Of a stretch of DNA of 64,000 nucleotides, positions 47,217-57,275 are shown piece after piece. A program made the translations under genes and the position numbers. Under the pieces are notes generated by a model. It did not search any database. It had not been told where the DNA came from and saw nothing but the letters and a program-made list of their open reading frames with translations. Every line of letters begins with the position of its first letter. The first letter of the stretch is position 1. This DNA is from Campylobacter fetus subsp. testudinum 03-427 (GTDB lineage: Bacteria; Campylobacterota; Campylobacteria; Campylobacterales; Campylobacteraceae): positions 1,364,001 to 1,428,000 of the forward strand of contig CP006833.1 in assembly GCA_000495505.1 (NCBI GenBank). Reading direction: 5' to 3'.

Positions 47217-49004
47217 TTGAAAGCTTTAGCACTAAAATATCGTCCAAAAAGCTTTGATGAGCTTATCGGTCAAGATATAGTAGCAAATAGTCTATCTCAC
47301 GCCTTAAACTCAGGAAGAATAGGACACGCGTATCTATTTTCCGGACTTAGAGGTAGCGGAAAGACAAGTAGCGCTAGAATATTTGCTAAAGCTCTACTTT
47401 GCGAACAAGGTATCGGATCTCATCCATGTGAAGTATGCTCAAACTGCATAATGGCAAATGAAGGGCGACATTTAGATATCATCGAAATGGACGCCGCAAG
47501 CCATAGAAAAATAGACGATATAAGAGAACTCATAGAACATACGAAATACTCTCCATCAAGCGCTAGATTTAAAATTTTTATCATTGATGAAGTTCATATG
47601 CTAACTCGCGAAGCGTTTAATGCTCTACTAAAAACGCTTGAAGAACCGCCTGAATACGTAAAGTTTATCTTGGCTACGACAGATCCATTAAAACTTCCTG
47701 CCACCATACTATCGCGCACTCAGCATTTTAGATTTAAACCGATATCAAAGAATGATATTTTAAAACATCTTGAGTTCATCATGAACAAAGAGGGTATAAA
47801 ATTTGAGCCAAAAGCACTTGAAATTCTTTCAAGAAGCGGATCTGGAAGCTTGCGAGATACCCTTACTTTGCTTGATCAAGCCATAATATTTTCTCACGAA
47901 TTCGTAACTCAAAAATCCGTAGCCGATATGCTAGGTCTGCTTGATCCTTCAAAGATAGAAGAAATTTTATCGGTAGTAGCTTCAAGAGATAGAAATGCTC
48001 TTTTAAATTTATTAAAAGATTTAAGCGGAAGTGACGCTGAACTTATAATAGACGAACTTATTATAAATTTAAAAGATAAATTTATAAATCAAAACTCAGA
48101 ATTTTCAATTCTTATTTTTGAGAGATTTTTTAGAATTTTATCTGAAGCAAAAAGTATGCTAGGATCTGGAAGCGACTCAGAATTTACGCTATACATAGCA
48201 CTTTTTATGATGCTTGAAGCGTTTAATTTAACAGATATAAATGATGCCATAAGTGAGATACAATTACCTCAAAACAAACCAGTCATCATCGCAAATCCTG
48301 CCGTATCCATAGAGCAAGTACCAAAGCCAAAAAACCCGTACGAGCTATTTTTAAGTAAAATTTATGATAGGGATTATGAATTAGGAAAATGTTTTGATGA
48401 ATGCATAGAGTTTTTGGAATTTAACGATAATAAGCTTATTTTAAGCTCAAGTGCGAGCGGAGAAAAAGCGATGATGTTAAGAAACTCATCAAGCGTAATA
48501 AAAGAAATTTTAAAAATTTGCTTTAACCCTGATACAAAAATTCAGATACAAAAATCTGAAAAAACAGATCAAGAAAGAGATGAAAAAAGCATAAATGATG
48601 CCATAAAAAAGCTTGGAAATTTAGTTCAAAACTTCCAAAATAATGAACCCAAAAATGAAAATAATATCGTAAATACCACTCAAAATAGCACTTTTCATCT
48701 TAATGAAAATTTAAATCAAGTTATAGATACGGATGAAAACATAAACTACGATGATAATATGATAAATAGTAAAAATAACCACAACGACGAAATATCTAAA
48801 TTTAAAAATGATACCAACGATCAAAGTAGCTCATACGATAAACAAAACAGTTTCTTTAAAAGCATAACAGATCAAATCCAAAACGCAAATCAAAATTCTA
48901 CAAATATCAATATGCAAAACAACCAAGAATTAAGCTTTAAATCAAATATCAAAGAGCTAAAAAGACTATTTGGCGAACCTGAAATTTTGAAAGATGACTG
49001 CTAA
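47217..49004 (+). CDS. dnaX: DNA polymerase III subunit gamma/tau (DnaX)
   Basis: The clamp-loader ATPase. The 595-aa protein has Walker A GLRGSGKTSSARIFAKAL (about 43-60), a four-cysteine zinc motif (CEVCSNC region), the DEVHMLTREAFNALLKTLEEP Walker B segment, split here by position near 118-138, and sensor TTDPLKLPATILSRT. From about residue 455 it becomes Asn/Lys-rich and low-complexity, ending in a conserved-looking KELKRLFGEPEIL tail. Start is TTG at 47217. An in-frame A-AAA-AAG heptamer at 48605-48611 may allow a shorter gamma form. Confidence 0.95.
   Translation: MKALALKYRPKSFDELIGQDIVANSLSHALNSGRIGHAYLFSGLRGSGKTSSARIFAKALLCEQGIGSHPCEVCSNCIMANEGRHLDIIEMDAASHRKIDDIRELIEHTKYSPSSARFKIFIIDEVHMLTREAFNALLKTLEEPPEYVKFILATTDPLKLPATILSRTQHFRFKPISKNDILKHLEFIMNKEGIKFEPKALEILSRSGSGSLRDTLTLLDQAIIFSHEFVTQKSVADMLGLLDPSKIEEILSVVASRDRNALLNLLKDLSGSDAELIIDELIINLKDKFINQNSEFSILIFERFFRILSEAKSMLGSGSDSEFTLYIALFMMLEAFNLTDINDAISEIQLPQNKPVIIANPAVSIEQVPKPKNPYELFLSKIYDRDYELGKCFDECIEFLEFNDNKLILSSSASGEKAMMLRNSSSVIKEILKICFNPDTKIQIQKSEKTDQERDEKSINDAIKKLGNLVQNFQNNEPKNENNIVNTTQNSTFHLNENLNQVIDTDENINYDDNMINSKNNHNDEISKFKNDTNDQSSSYDKQNSFFKSITDQIQNANQNSTNINMQNNQELSFKSNIKELKRLFGEPEILKDDC
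48605..48643 (+). promoter_or_regulatory. Possible -1 programmed frameshift site in dnaX
   Basis: A-AAA-AAG (48605-48611) lies in the zero frame exactly as the slippery site of E. coli dnaX. A -1 slip gives ten further codons and then TAA at 48641-48643, for a product of about 475 aa. The arms TTGGAA (48613-48618) and TTCCAA (48633-48638) could form a hairpin right after it. No Shine-Dalgarno-like stimulator is seen at the expected upstream distance. A-runs are common in this genome. Confidence 0.4.
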
Positions 49005-49756
49005 TTATTTTTGTTTGGATATTTAGATTCAATTTTTCTATTTATCAATACCACTACAAAAATGAAAATTATAAAAGATAAAATTATAAAGAAATTTCTT
49101 GCAACTATGTCTATAAAGTGGTATGATAAACATTTCATATATCCATAGCTAAACATACCACCCTCTTCTTTTGCGATCTTTTTTAAATCATTAGCATCAA
49201 CTGCTTCAGCATAATTTAGTTTATATTTCTTTTCTTTAAAATAATTATGCAATGTATCAGACCACATAAAAACATATATACAAAAACTATAATATCCATC
49301 CAAAAATGCACCAGTTGTTGTATAATCATAAGCTGGTGTTGACGGATCTACAGCAAATATAGCATCTGCAAATGCCCTGCTAGACCTGCGGAATCTTTCT
49401 ATGTTATACTCTCTAATAGCATCTTCTTTTAGTTTTGCTCGTTTTTTTTCTAACTTATTAATTTCATTTTGCAATTCCAATTTATTTAATCTTAGCTCAT
49501 CAAGTGCAATAGACTTCGGATTAGTCTTATTCATTTTTTTATTTATTATTGATAGTTTTAAATTTAAAATATCACTATGAGGCTTAAATTCATTATCTAC
49601 ATAATTTTCTATTTTAAATCTAGCAACTTCATGATCATCTTTATAAAGAGATTCATTGTTTTTGGCAAATTCCAAAACCTTGCTTTCAATCTCATTATAA
49701 ATATCTGCGAAAGCAAAAGAAATCACGCTAAGCAGACAAAATATTATTTTCTTCAT
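49001..49756 (-). CDS. Membrane-anchored exported protein of unknown function
   Basis: The 251-aa product has a signal peptide (KKIIFCLLSVISFAFA) and a lysine/glutamate-rich helical part (about 60-120) that may be a coiled coil. A single C-terminal membrane helix (FFIILSFIIFIFVVVLI, about 219-235) precedes a basic tail. No enzyme motif is seen. It overlaps the upstream helical protein by 4 bp (ATGA) and dnaX tail-to-tail by 4 bp. It is not part of the C. jejuni rho-dnaX context I know. Its neighbour carries a palindromic operator, so it is probably controlled by the XRE protein. Confidence 0.75.
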   Translation of the reverse strand: MKKIIFCLLSVISFAFADIYNEIESKVLEFAKNNESLYKDDHEVARFKIENYVDNEFKPHSDILNLKLSIINKKMNKTNPKSIALDELRLNKLELQNEINKLEKKRAKLKEDAIREYNIERFRRSSRAFADAIFAVDPSTPAYDYTTTGAFLDGYYSFCIYVFMWSDTLHNYFKEKKYKLNYAEAVDANDLKKIAKEEGGMFSYGYMKCLSYHFIDIVARNFFIILSFIIFIFVVVLINRKIESKYPNKNN

Positions 49757-50163
49757 CTATTTTCCTTTACTGTATCTATAAAACTAGAAATTAAGCTCAT
49801 ATTGTCAATTGATTTTTTAAGCCATTCTATACCATATTTTTCTAAAATCGGATTATTTCCAACTATTAAGTTTTCATCTATTTTCTCTAGCTCACTAGCA
49901 AACTCGGCAAAAATTTCCAAAGTTGCTTTATACTCAATACTATTATCAATACTATGCAAATCGTGAAATAAATTTTGGTCGCTATAATCTAAATTATATG
50001 GATTATAACCCATAAAATCTTTTAATTCATCAATATAAAGTCTGCAGAGCTTCTTGCACAGATGTAATGTAATATCCAAATAGTTTTCTATGTTGCCTTT
50101 TTGAAGAGTTTGTATAGCTATCTGCAATTGTTCTGATAGCGTAAAATAACTACTATTTTCCAT
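49753..50163 (-). CDS. Small helical protein of unknown function, in the XRE cassette
   Basis: The 136-aa soluble, mostly helical, acidic protein has a four-helix look (EQLQIAIQTLQKGNIENYLD at the start). It slightly recalls FliS-type or toxin-antitoxin partner proteins, but I do not recognise the family. AAGGA precedes the ATG. The 19-bp palindrome at 50185-50203 lies directly upstream, so it is probably repressed by the divergent XRE protein. It is translationally coupled to the membrane protein downstream. Confidence 0.72.
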   Translation of the reverse strand: MENSSYFTLSEQLQIAIQTLQKGNIENYLDITLHLCKKLCRLYIDELKDFMGYNPYNLDYSDQNLFHDLHSIDNSIEYKATLEIFAEFASELEKIDENLIVGNNPILEKYGIEWLKKSIDNMSLISSFIDTVKENR

Positions 50164-50184
50164 TTATTTCCTTTATATTATCTC

Positions 50185-50203
50185 TATAGAAATGATTTCT
50201 ATA
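50185..50203. promoter_or_regulatory. Palindromic operator, site 1
   Basis: TATAGAAAT-G-ATTTCTATA is a perfect 9+1+9 inverted repeat 22 bp upstream of the helical protein start. It matches the second site at 50238-50256 in both arms and spacing, so it is the likely binding site of the XRE regulator. Confidence 0.85.
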
Positions 50204-50237
50204 ACAGATTGTGAATATATTGTATAAAAATTAAACT

Positions 50238-50256
50238 TATAGAAAACTTTTCTATA
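50238..50256. promoter_or_regulatory. Palindromic operator, site 2
   Basis: TATAGAAAA-C-TTTTCTATA is a perfect 9+1+9 inverted repeat ending at the ribosome site (AGGAA) of the XRE gene, whose ATG is at 50266. Its centre is 53 bp from site 1, about five helical turns. Binding here would block the regulator's own expression. Confidence 0.85.
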
Positions 50257-50265
50257 GGAATAATA

Positions 50266-50535
50266 ATGTTAAATTTACCAGAAGTAACAACTGAACAAGA
50301 AAATGAGGAATTTTTTAATTTAGTAGCTAACAATATTAAAAAAATAAGACAAGCCCGCGGCTTAAGCCAACTTGAGACAGCTCTTAGTATAGGTCAAGCA
50401 TCTAGTGGATTTTATGCGAATATGGAAAATAACGCTCACGCAAAGCATTTTAATCTACTTCATCTTTTTAAACTTTCCAAATTATTTGATTGCGATATAT
50501 GTGAATTTTTTAAAGAAGAAGATAACCGAATTTAA
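50266..50535 (+). CDS. XRE-family HTH transcriptional regulator
   Basis: The 89-aa protein is a single Cro/CI-type helix-turn-helix domain: IKKIRQARGLSQLETALSIG holds helices 1-2, and QASSGFYANMENNAHAKHFN the recognition helix and after. A short acidic tail follows. It is divergent from the two unknown genes across a 102-bp region with two identical-type palindromes, the classic layout of an autorepressed regulator. Proteins of this size occur in toxin-antitoxin pairs, phage remnants and restriction-modification controllers. Confidence 0.88.
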   Translation: MLNLPEVTTEQENEEFFNLVANNIKKIRQARGLSQLETALSIGQASSGFYANMENNAHAKHFNLLHLFKLSKLFDCDICEFFKEEDNRI

Positions 50536-50549
50536 ATAAATTCGGTTAT
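50522..50549. terminator. Bidirectional terminator between the XRE gene and fabI
   Basis: ATAACCGAATTT (50522-50533) and AAATTCGGTTAT (50538-50549) form a perfect 12-bp stem with loop AAAT. It overlaps the stop codon of the XRE gene and lies 14 bp from the convergent fabI stop. Confidence 0.8.
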
Positions 50550-50563
50550 AAATAAATTTAAAT

Positions 50564-52077
<1,514 letters not shown>

Positions 52078-52131
52078 TTATGACCTTTTTAAATTTAGTA
52101 AGAATATAGTTTTTTTCAGCCATCATCAAAT

Positions 52132-53337
52132 TTACAACTCGGCTTTAAGCAATACTTTAACACCTGGAAGCTCTTTGCCTTCTATAAGCTCCAAACTCGC
52201 TCCTCCGCCAGTCGATATAAAAGTCATCTCATCAGCGTCTCCAGCGCGCTCTACAACATCAGCCGTATCGCCACCGCCAACTACAGTAGTAGCAAAACTC
52301 TCTGCTATCGCGTGGCTCATTTTTATGCTACCTTTACTAAATTTATCCATCTCGAACACGCCCATAGGTCCGTTCCACCATATAGTTTGCGCGTCACTCA
52401 AGACTTCTCTAAATAGTTTAACGCTAGCTGGACCTATATCAAGCCCCATCCAGCCAGTTGGAATTTCTTGAGTAGAGACGTATTTTATAGCTGATTCGGC
52501 GCTAAATGTTTGAGCCGCTACTACATCAACTGGTAAGTAAATTTTAACGCCTAGTTCGCGTCCTTTTTTAAGGATATTTGCGGCTTCTTCTATAAGATCT
52601 TCTTCAAGGAGAGAATTTCCGATATTTTCACCGATAGCTTTTAAAAATGTAAATGCCATACCGCCGCCGATCACTAGTTTATCAACTCTTGGGAGCAAAT
52701 TCGTAAGTGCTTGAAGTTTTCCGCTAACCTTACTTCCACCAACAACAGCCACAAAAGGTCTAGTCGGTCTTTTTATCAAATTTCTAGCAAACTCTATCTC
52801 TTTTATAAGTAAAAATCCAGCCGCCCTATGCTCTTCATCATAAAATTTGGTTATAGAATGCACTGAAGAGTGCGCTCTATGGCAAACTCCAAATGCGTCA
52901 TTTACATAGTAACTAGCATACTCGCTAAGCTCTTTTGCCAAAGCTACGTCATCTTTTGTCTCACCTTTTTCAAAACGGAGATTTTCTAGCAAAAGTACTT
53001 CACCTTGTTTTAAAGCAGCTACTTTTGTTTTTGCATCATTACCAACAACATCATTGGCAAATATTATCTCACGATCGATAAGTCTGCTAAGTCTCTTTGC
53101 TACAGGAAGCAAAGAAAACTTCTCTTCATAGCCGTTTTTAGGACGACCCAGGTGGCTTGTAAGTATAACTGAGCAGCCTTGATCTAAAATGTATCTGATA
53201 GTAGGGATCGCTGAGCGAATTCTTCTATCATCTGTGATATTGTAAAACTCGTCCATAGGAGTGTTAAAATCACATCTTACAAAAACCTTGCTGCCGCTTT
53301 TAAAGTTTATATCTTTTATGGAAATTATTTCGCTCAT
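52132..53337 (-). CDS. pgk: Phosphoglycerate kinase
   Basis: Transfers phosphate between 1,3-bisphosphoglycerate and ADP. The 401-aa length and motifs agree: [15 protein letters not shown] near the start, [39 protein letters not shown], and the C-terminal [13 protein letters not shown] and [18 protein letters not shown]. It starts 1 bp after the gapA stop, which suggests one operon. Confidence 0.97.
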   Translation of the reverse strand: MSEIISIKDINFKSGSKVFVRCDFNTPMDEFYNITDDRRIRSAIPTIRYILDQGCSVILTSHLGRPKNGYEEKFSLLPVAKRLSRLIDREIIFANDVVGNDAKTKVAALKQGEVLLLENLRFEKGETKDDVALAKELSEYASYYVNDAFGVCHRAHSSVHSITKFYDEEHRAAGFLLIKEIEFARNLIKRPTRPFVAVVGGSKVSGKLQALTNLLPRVDKLVIGGGMAFTFLKAIGENIGNSLLEEDLIEEAANILKKGRELGVKIYLPVDVVAAQTFSAESAIKYVSTQEIPTGWMGLDIGPASVKLFREVLSDAQTIWWNGPMGVFEMDKFSKGSIKMSHAIAESFATTVVGGGDTADVVERAGDADEMTFISTGGGASLELIEGKELPGVKVLLKAEL

Positions 53338-53338
53338 A

Positions 53339-54331
53339 TCATCTCTCGCTTATAAATTTAGCCATCTCTATAAGTCTTGAAGTATAACCCCACTCATTGT
53401 CATACCACGCCATAACTTTTATCATATCACCACATATCACTTGAGTAAGATCAGCAGCAACTATGCTTGAGTAGCTTGAAGTGTTAAAATCACTGCTAAC
53501 TCTCTCATCAAAATCAACAGCCATAATGCCTTTTAGACTTGTCTTACTAGCATTTACAAAAGCTTCGTTAAGCTCTTCTTTGCTCACGCTTTTACCCAAA
53601 ACAGCAGTAAGATCGACCATAGAAACGTTTGGCACGGGAACTCTAACGCTTTGTCCGTGAAGCTTACCATTTAAGCTTGGCATAACAAGCTTCATAGCCT
53701 TTGCCGCGCCTGTGCTAGTAGGAATTATATTTTGCGCAGCGGCTCTACTACGGCGAAAGTCGCGGCACTTCACATCTACTAAGCTTTGACCATTCGTATA
53801 AGCGTGAATCGTAGTCATAAGACCTTTTTGTATTCCATATAAATCTTCCAAAACTCTAGTAACTGGACCCAAACAGTTTGTCGTACAGCTCGCGTTTGAC
53901 ACTATCTTTTCGCCTTTGTAAGTGTTTGAATTTACACCCAAAACAAAAGTAGGAGTATCATCTTTTGCAGGTGCGCTCATAACTACTTTTTTAGCACCTT
54001 GTTTTAGATAAGCTTCGCATTTTTCAGTGGTTAAAAACTTTCCGGTACATTCTAAAACTACATCTATATCGCTTAGATCAAGTTCCCCTATATCTCTAGT
54101 AGAATAAACTCTTATTTTTTTGCCTTCTACCTCGATATAGTCATCATTTATAACATTCACTTCTTTATTAAATTCACCATGAACGCTGTCGTATTTTAGC
54201 AGATATCTAGTCATATTTCGCTCTGCTGTATCATTTATAATAGCAAGTTCATACTCAGAACTGTTCAAAATAATTCTCGCAGCACATCTACCGATTCTTC
54301 CAAAACCATTGATTGCAATTTTAAGTGCCAT
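53339..54331 (-). CDS. gapA: Glyceraldehyde-3-phosphate dehydrogenase
   Basis: NAD(P)-dependent glycolytic/gluconeogenic dehydrogenase of about 330 aa. It has [15 protein letters not shown], the catalytic cysteine in [19 protein letters not shown], and [15 protein letters not shown] at the C-terminus. The open frame extends upstream to a TTG at 54403, but the ATG at 54331 follows AAGGA and gives the family N-terminus; I use that. It is divergent from nadD with about 60 bp between. Confidence 0.96.
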   Translation of the reverse strand: MALKIAINGFGRIGRCAARIILNSSEYELAIINDTAERNMTRYLLKYDSVHGEFNKEVNVINDDYIEVEGKKIRVYSTRDIGELDLSDIDVVLECTGKFLTTEKCEAYLKQGAKKVVMSAPAKDDTPTFVLGVNSNTYKGEKIVSNASCTTNCLGPVTRVLEDLYGIQKGLMTTIHAYTNGQSLVDVKCRDFRRSRAAAQNIIPTSTGAAKAMKLVMPSLNGKLHGQSVRVPVPNVSMVDLTAVLGKSVSKEELNEAFVNASKTSLKGIMAVDFDERVSSDFNTSSYSSIVAADLTQVICGDMIKVMAWYDNEWGYTSRLIEMAKFISER

Positions 54332-54390
54332 TTTATTCCTTTTTTGGGTATAATTAGGCTTAATTTTACTAAAAAAAAGGTTAAAAAAAA

Positions 54391-54936
54391 TTGAATATTG
54401 CAATTTTCGGCGGAAGTTTTGACCCGCCGCACAATGCTCACGATGCCATAGTAAAAGCTGCTCTTTTAAATTTAAAAATAGATAAATTAATAATCATACC
54501 AACATATCTAAATCCGTTCAAAACAAAATTTGGCGCAGACCCTAAAAAACGCCTTGTTTGGTGTGAAACTCTTTGGAAAAATTTAGATAAAGTTGAAATA
54601 AGCAAATTTGAAATAGAACAAAACAGAGCCGTGCCTAGTTTAGAGAGTGTTTTGCATTTTAAAGAAATTTATAATCCAGATATTATCTACCTCATTATCG
54701 GTGCTGATCAACTTATAAATTTAGAAAAATGGTATAAATTTGAAATACTAAAAAAACTAGTAAAATTCGTAATAGCTTCAAGAGACGATATCGAAATTCC
54801 TTCAAATTTGCAAAAACTAAATATAAATGTTAAAATCTCATCAACAAAAGTTAGAAACGAGCTTGACTTTTGTGAGATTCCTAAAGCCGTGCTCGAAGAT
54901 GTTATTAAATTTTACAAGGAAAAAGATGCAAGATAG
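54391..54936 (+). CDS. nadD: Nicotinate-nucleotide adenylyltransferase
   Basis: Makes deamido-NAD from nicotinate mononucleotide and ATP. The 181-aa nucleotidyltransferase shows IAIFGGSFDPPHNAHDAIV (the HxGH-like site reads HNAH), LIIGADQLINLEKWYKFE, and the C-terminal ISSTKVRNEL (the ISxTxxR motif). It starts with TTG at 54391 after AAGG. The gene order gapA/nadD/rsfS matches C. jejuni. Confidence 0.93.
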   Translation: MNIAIFGGSFDPPHNAHDAIVKAALLNLKIDKLIIIPTYLNPFKTKFGADPKKRLVWCETLWKNLDKVEISKFEIEQNRAVPSLESVLHFKEIYNPDIIYLIIGADQLINLEKWYKFEILKKLVKFVIASRDDIEIPSNLQKLNINVKISSTKVRNELDFCEIPKAVLEDVIKFYKEKDAR

Positions 54937-55243
54937 AATAGAAAAAATTACAAAACTACTTGATGAAAAAAAAGCTGAAAATATCGAAGTCGTCGATATG
55001 AGCAACAAAGAATATTTAGCTAAATTCGTCATCATAGCTACAACTCTTACAGGACGCCATGCTTACGCACTTTTAGATGATCTAAAAACTGAGCTTAAAC
55101 CTAAAGGTGAAGAGTTTTTAGGCGTTGAAAGTAGCGATGACTGGACGGTAATAGACTTAGGCGACATCATGATACATCTTATGAGTGAAACTTACAGAGC
55201 AAAATACAACATTGAAGAGTTTTTAAAAGAGCTAAAAAAATAG
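54926..55243 (+). CDS. rsfS: Ribosomal silencing factor RsfS
   Basis: Binds L14 of the large ribosomal subunit and blocks subunit joining in slow growth. The protein of about 105 aa has DRIEKITKLLDEKKAENIEV, YLAKFVIIATTLTGRHAYAL (split here), and SDDWTVIDLGDIMIHLMSE, the conserved C-terminal motif. The ATG at 54926 overlaps the nadD end by 11 bp and follows AAGGA; upstream in-frame codons from 54827 are not used. Confidence 0.92.
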   Translation: MQDRIEKITKLLDEKKAENIEVVDMSNKEYLAKFVIIATTLTGRHAYALLDDLKTELKPKGEEFLGVESSDDWTVIDLGDIMIHLMSETYRAKYNIEEFLKELKK

Positions 55244-55245
55244 AA

Positions 55246-55266
55246 ATTTGGGTAAAATACCCAAAT
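55246..55266. terminator. Hairpin between rsfS and the YeiH-type gene
   Basis: ATTTGGGTA (55246-55254) and TACCCAAAT (55258-55266) form a perfect 9-bp stem with a 3-nt loop between two convergent genes. T runs are weak on both sides, so termination is only probable. Confidence 0.6.
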
Positions 55267-55268
55267 CA

Positions 55269-56294
55269 TCAAAAGAATTTCGATAAAATATATCCTATAA
55301 ATATCAGCCAAACAAATAATACCGAAGCAAGAATAAACGGAAGTTTGCCGCTATTTTTAAGCGCATTTTTCGTGATAGTAAGACCAAGAGCGCCCATAGC
55401 CGCACACAACATAAACGTATCAACTGTATTTATATAAACAGAGGCGAACTCTCTAGGAAAAAACGGAAGTGAGCCAACTACTAAAGCTACTAAAAACCAG
55501 ACTGCAAAGTACGGAAAAGAGCTTTTTAAACTACTTTTTCTTTTATCTCCTATAAAAAAAGCACTAAAAATAGACAAAAATATAAGAAAAGGAACCAGCA
55601 TCAAAACCCTTAACATCTTGACTATAACAGCGTTATCAGCTGCTAAACTTCCTATAGCATTTCCTGCTGCTACGGCGTGAGCTACTTCGTGCAAACTAAC
55701 TCCACTCATAAATCCAGCTTGCACTTCACTAAGCCCACTAAAACCAAAACTATAGATCAAAGGATATAAAAACATTCCCAAACTACCAAATACAACAACA
55801 GTGCAAACAGCTACTCCAACACGGTTTGCGCCGCCTTTTGCTATGCTTTCTGTAGCCAAAACAGCTGCTGCTCCACATATGCTTGAGCCAGAGCTAATGA
55901 GAACTGCTGATTTCTTATCAAGTCCGAGCTTTATGCCGACAAAATAACCTATAAAAAATGTACTAAAAACCACAATCACAGCCGAAATCATTCCGCTAAT
56001 GCCAACACTTAGTGCATCACTTAGTGTTATTCTAAATCCGTAAAATATAACCCCAAGGCGCAAAATCTGCTTCGTACAAATAGACAAAACTCCGCTTTTT
56101 CTAACAAGAGTAACAAGCGAGTGAGCCGTATTTCCAAAAAAAGCACCCAAAACTACAGCTATGATAAGCGCAGATATACCAAATTTAGTAAAAAAACTCG
56201 TACTAGCCAAAATATAAGCAAAACTACTAAGCAAACAGATAAATATCCACGCTTGAATACGTCTTTTTTGATAAATCTTTTTATGATGTGTCAT
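55269..56294 (-). CDS. YeiH-family putative sulfate/anion exporter
   Basis: The 341-aa polytopic protein of the UPF0324/YeiH family has about ten helices. SGSSICGAAAVLATES and SGVSLHEVAHAVAAGNAIG are characteristic conserved segments. Some family members are proposed to export sulfite or sulfate-type anions or to act in sulfonate metabolism, but the substrate is not settled. The divergent LysR-type gene is its likely regulator, the common arrangement for yeiH/yeiE-like pairs. Confidence 0.88.
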   Translation of the reverse strand: MTHHKKIYQKRRIQAWIFICLLSSFAYILASTSFFTKFGISALIIAVVLGAFFGNTAHSLVTLVRKSGVLSICTKQILRLGVIFYGFRITLSDALSVGISGMISAVIVVFSTFFIGYFVGIKLGLDKKSAVLISSGSSICGAAAVLATESIAKGGANRVGVAVCTVVVFGSLGMFLYPLIYSFGFSGLSEVQAGFMSGVSLHEVAHAVAAGNAIGSLAADNAVIVKMLRVLMLVPFLIFLSIFSAFFIGDKRKSSLKSSFPYFAVWFLVALVVGSLPFFPREFASVYINTVDTFMLCAAMGALGLTITKNALKNSGKLPFILASVLFVWLIFIGYILSKFF

Positions 56295-56345
56295 ATATTT
56301 TCCTTTTTTATCGCAATTATACCTAAATACTTTTTGATATAAAAA

Positions 56346-56380
56346 ATATATTTTTTATGTTATAATCATATATTTTTTAT
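56346..56380. promoter_or_regulatory. Duplicated 13-bp element in the yeiH/lysR divergent region
   Basis: ATATATTTTTTAT occurs at 56346-56358 and again at 56368-56380, 22 bp apart (about two helical turns). TATAAT at 56361-56366, between the copies, is the probable -10 box of the LysR gene. The repeats may be regulator contacts or merely A/T-rich drift. Confidence 0.4.
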
Positions 56381-56393
56381 ATAAGGATATCTA

Positions 56394-57275
56394 ATGACTA
56401 TAAAACAAATAGAGCATTTTTTGAAGCTTTATGAACTAAATAATGTCAGTCTTGCCGCAAAGGAATTTGATATATCTCAATCAGCACTTTCAAACTCATT
56501 AAAAGAGCTTGAAAACTCATTGAACGGAAATTTATTTGATAGAATAGGAAAAAATCTTATAATCAATCAAAAAGGAAAAGCTTTTTATGAGCAAATTTTA
56601 CCAGTATATTTAAATTTAAAAAATATAGAGATCAAAATGCGTCACAACGGACTTTTAAATTTAAATCTATTATCTAGTCAAAATATCGGAAACTATCTTT
56701 TACCGACTGTTTTGAATGATCTTTTGGGTAAATTTGATATGACTCTTAGCATAAAAAATACAGCCAAAATAGTAGATAATATACTAAATCACAAATGTGA
56801 TCTTGGTTTCATAGAGAGCAATATCCATAACAAAAATATATCTAAATTAAAAATCTGTGAAGATGAATTAATAGTAGTTTGCGCAGATAAAAACTATCAA
56901 AATAAAGAGTGCTATATAGATGAAATATCAGATAAAAAATGGATTTTAAGAGAAGATGGATCTGGCACTAGGGAAACATTTCTAACAAAAATTCCAAACG
57001 GAGTTAATATCAATATAGCCTTAGAGCTTAACTCTACTGAATCTATCAAAAAATGTTTAGAAAAGAGTGATTTTTTTAGCGTTTTACCGAGGTTTTGTGT
57101 TCCAAAAACGCTATATCAGATAAAAGTTAAAAATATCAAATTCACAAGAGATTTAAGCATTATTTTTCATACAAAAAAGCAAGAAGATTCTGAGTTCATA
57201 AGCATAGCAACCGCTCTTCAAAACAAGCTAGCTGCTATATATAAACTCAATGTTCCATCTTATCTTTTGCTTTGA
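56394..57275 (+). CDS. LysR-family transcriptional regulator
   Basis: The 293-aa protein has the N-terminal winged HTH (EHFLKLYELNNVSLAAKEF, then SQSALSNSLKELENSLNG). A two-lobed effector domain runs from about residue 90, with GLLNLNLLSSQNIGNYLLP at its start and WILREDGSGTRETF. The latter resembles CysL/CbbR-type anion-sensing members. It is divergent from the YeiH-family transporter and overlaps argS tail-to-tail by 29 bp. Confidence 0.9.
   Translation: MTIKQIEHFLKLYELNNVSLAAKEFDISQSALSNSLKELENSLNGNLFDRIGKNLIINQKGKAFYEQILPVYLNLKNIEIKMRHNGLLNLNLLSSQNIGNYLLPTVLNDLLGKFDMTLSIKNTAKIVDNILNHKCDLGFIESNIHNKNISKLKICEDELIVVCADKNYQNKECYIDEISDKKWILREDGSGTRETFLTKIPNGVNINIALELNSTESIKKCLEKSDFFSVLPRFCVPKTLYQIKVKNIKFTRDLSIIFHTKKQEDSEFISIATALQNKLAAIYKLNVPSYLLL

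Noticed and set aside
48581-48587. Second A-rich heptamer in dnaX just upstream of 48605
   Set aside because: Its phase relative to the zero frame is not X-XXY-YYZ, so tandem -1 slippage is not expected there.
54332-54403. N-terminal extension of GapA
   Set aside because: The extra 24 codons start with TTG inside nadD's own 5' end, have no ribosome site, and are not part of the GAPDH family; the ATG at 54331 follows AAGGA.
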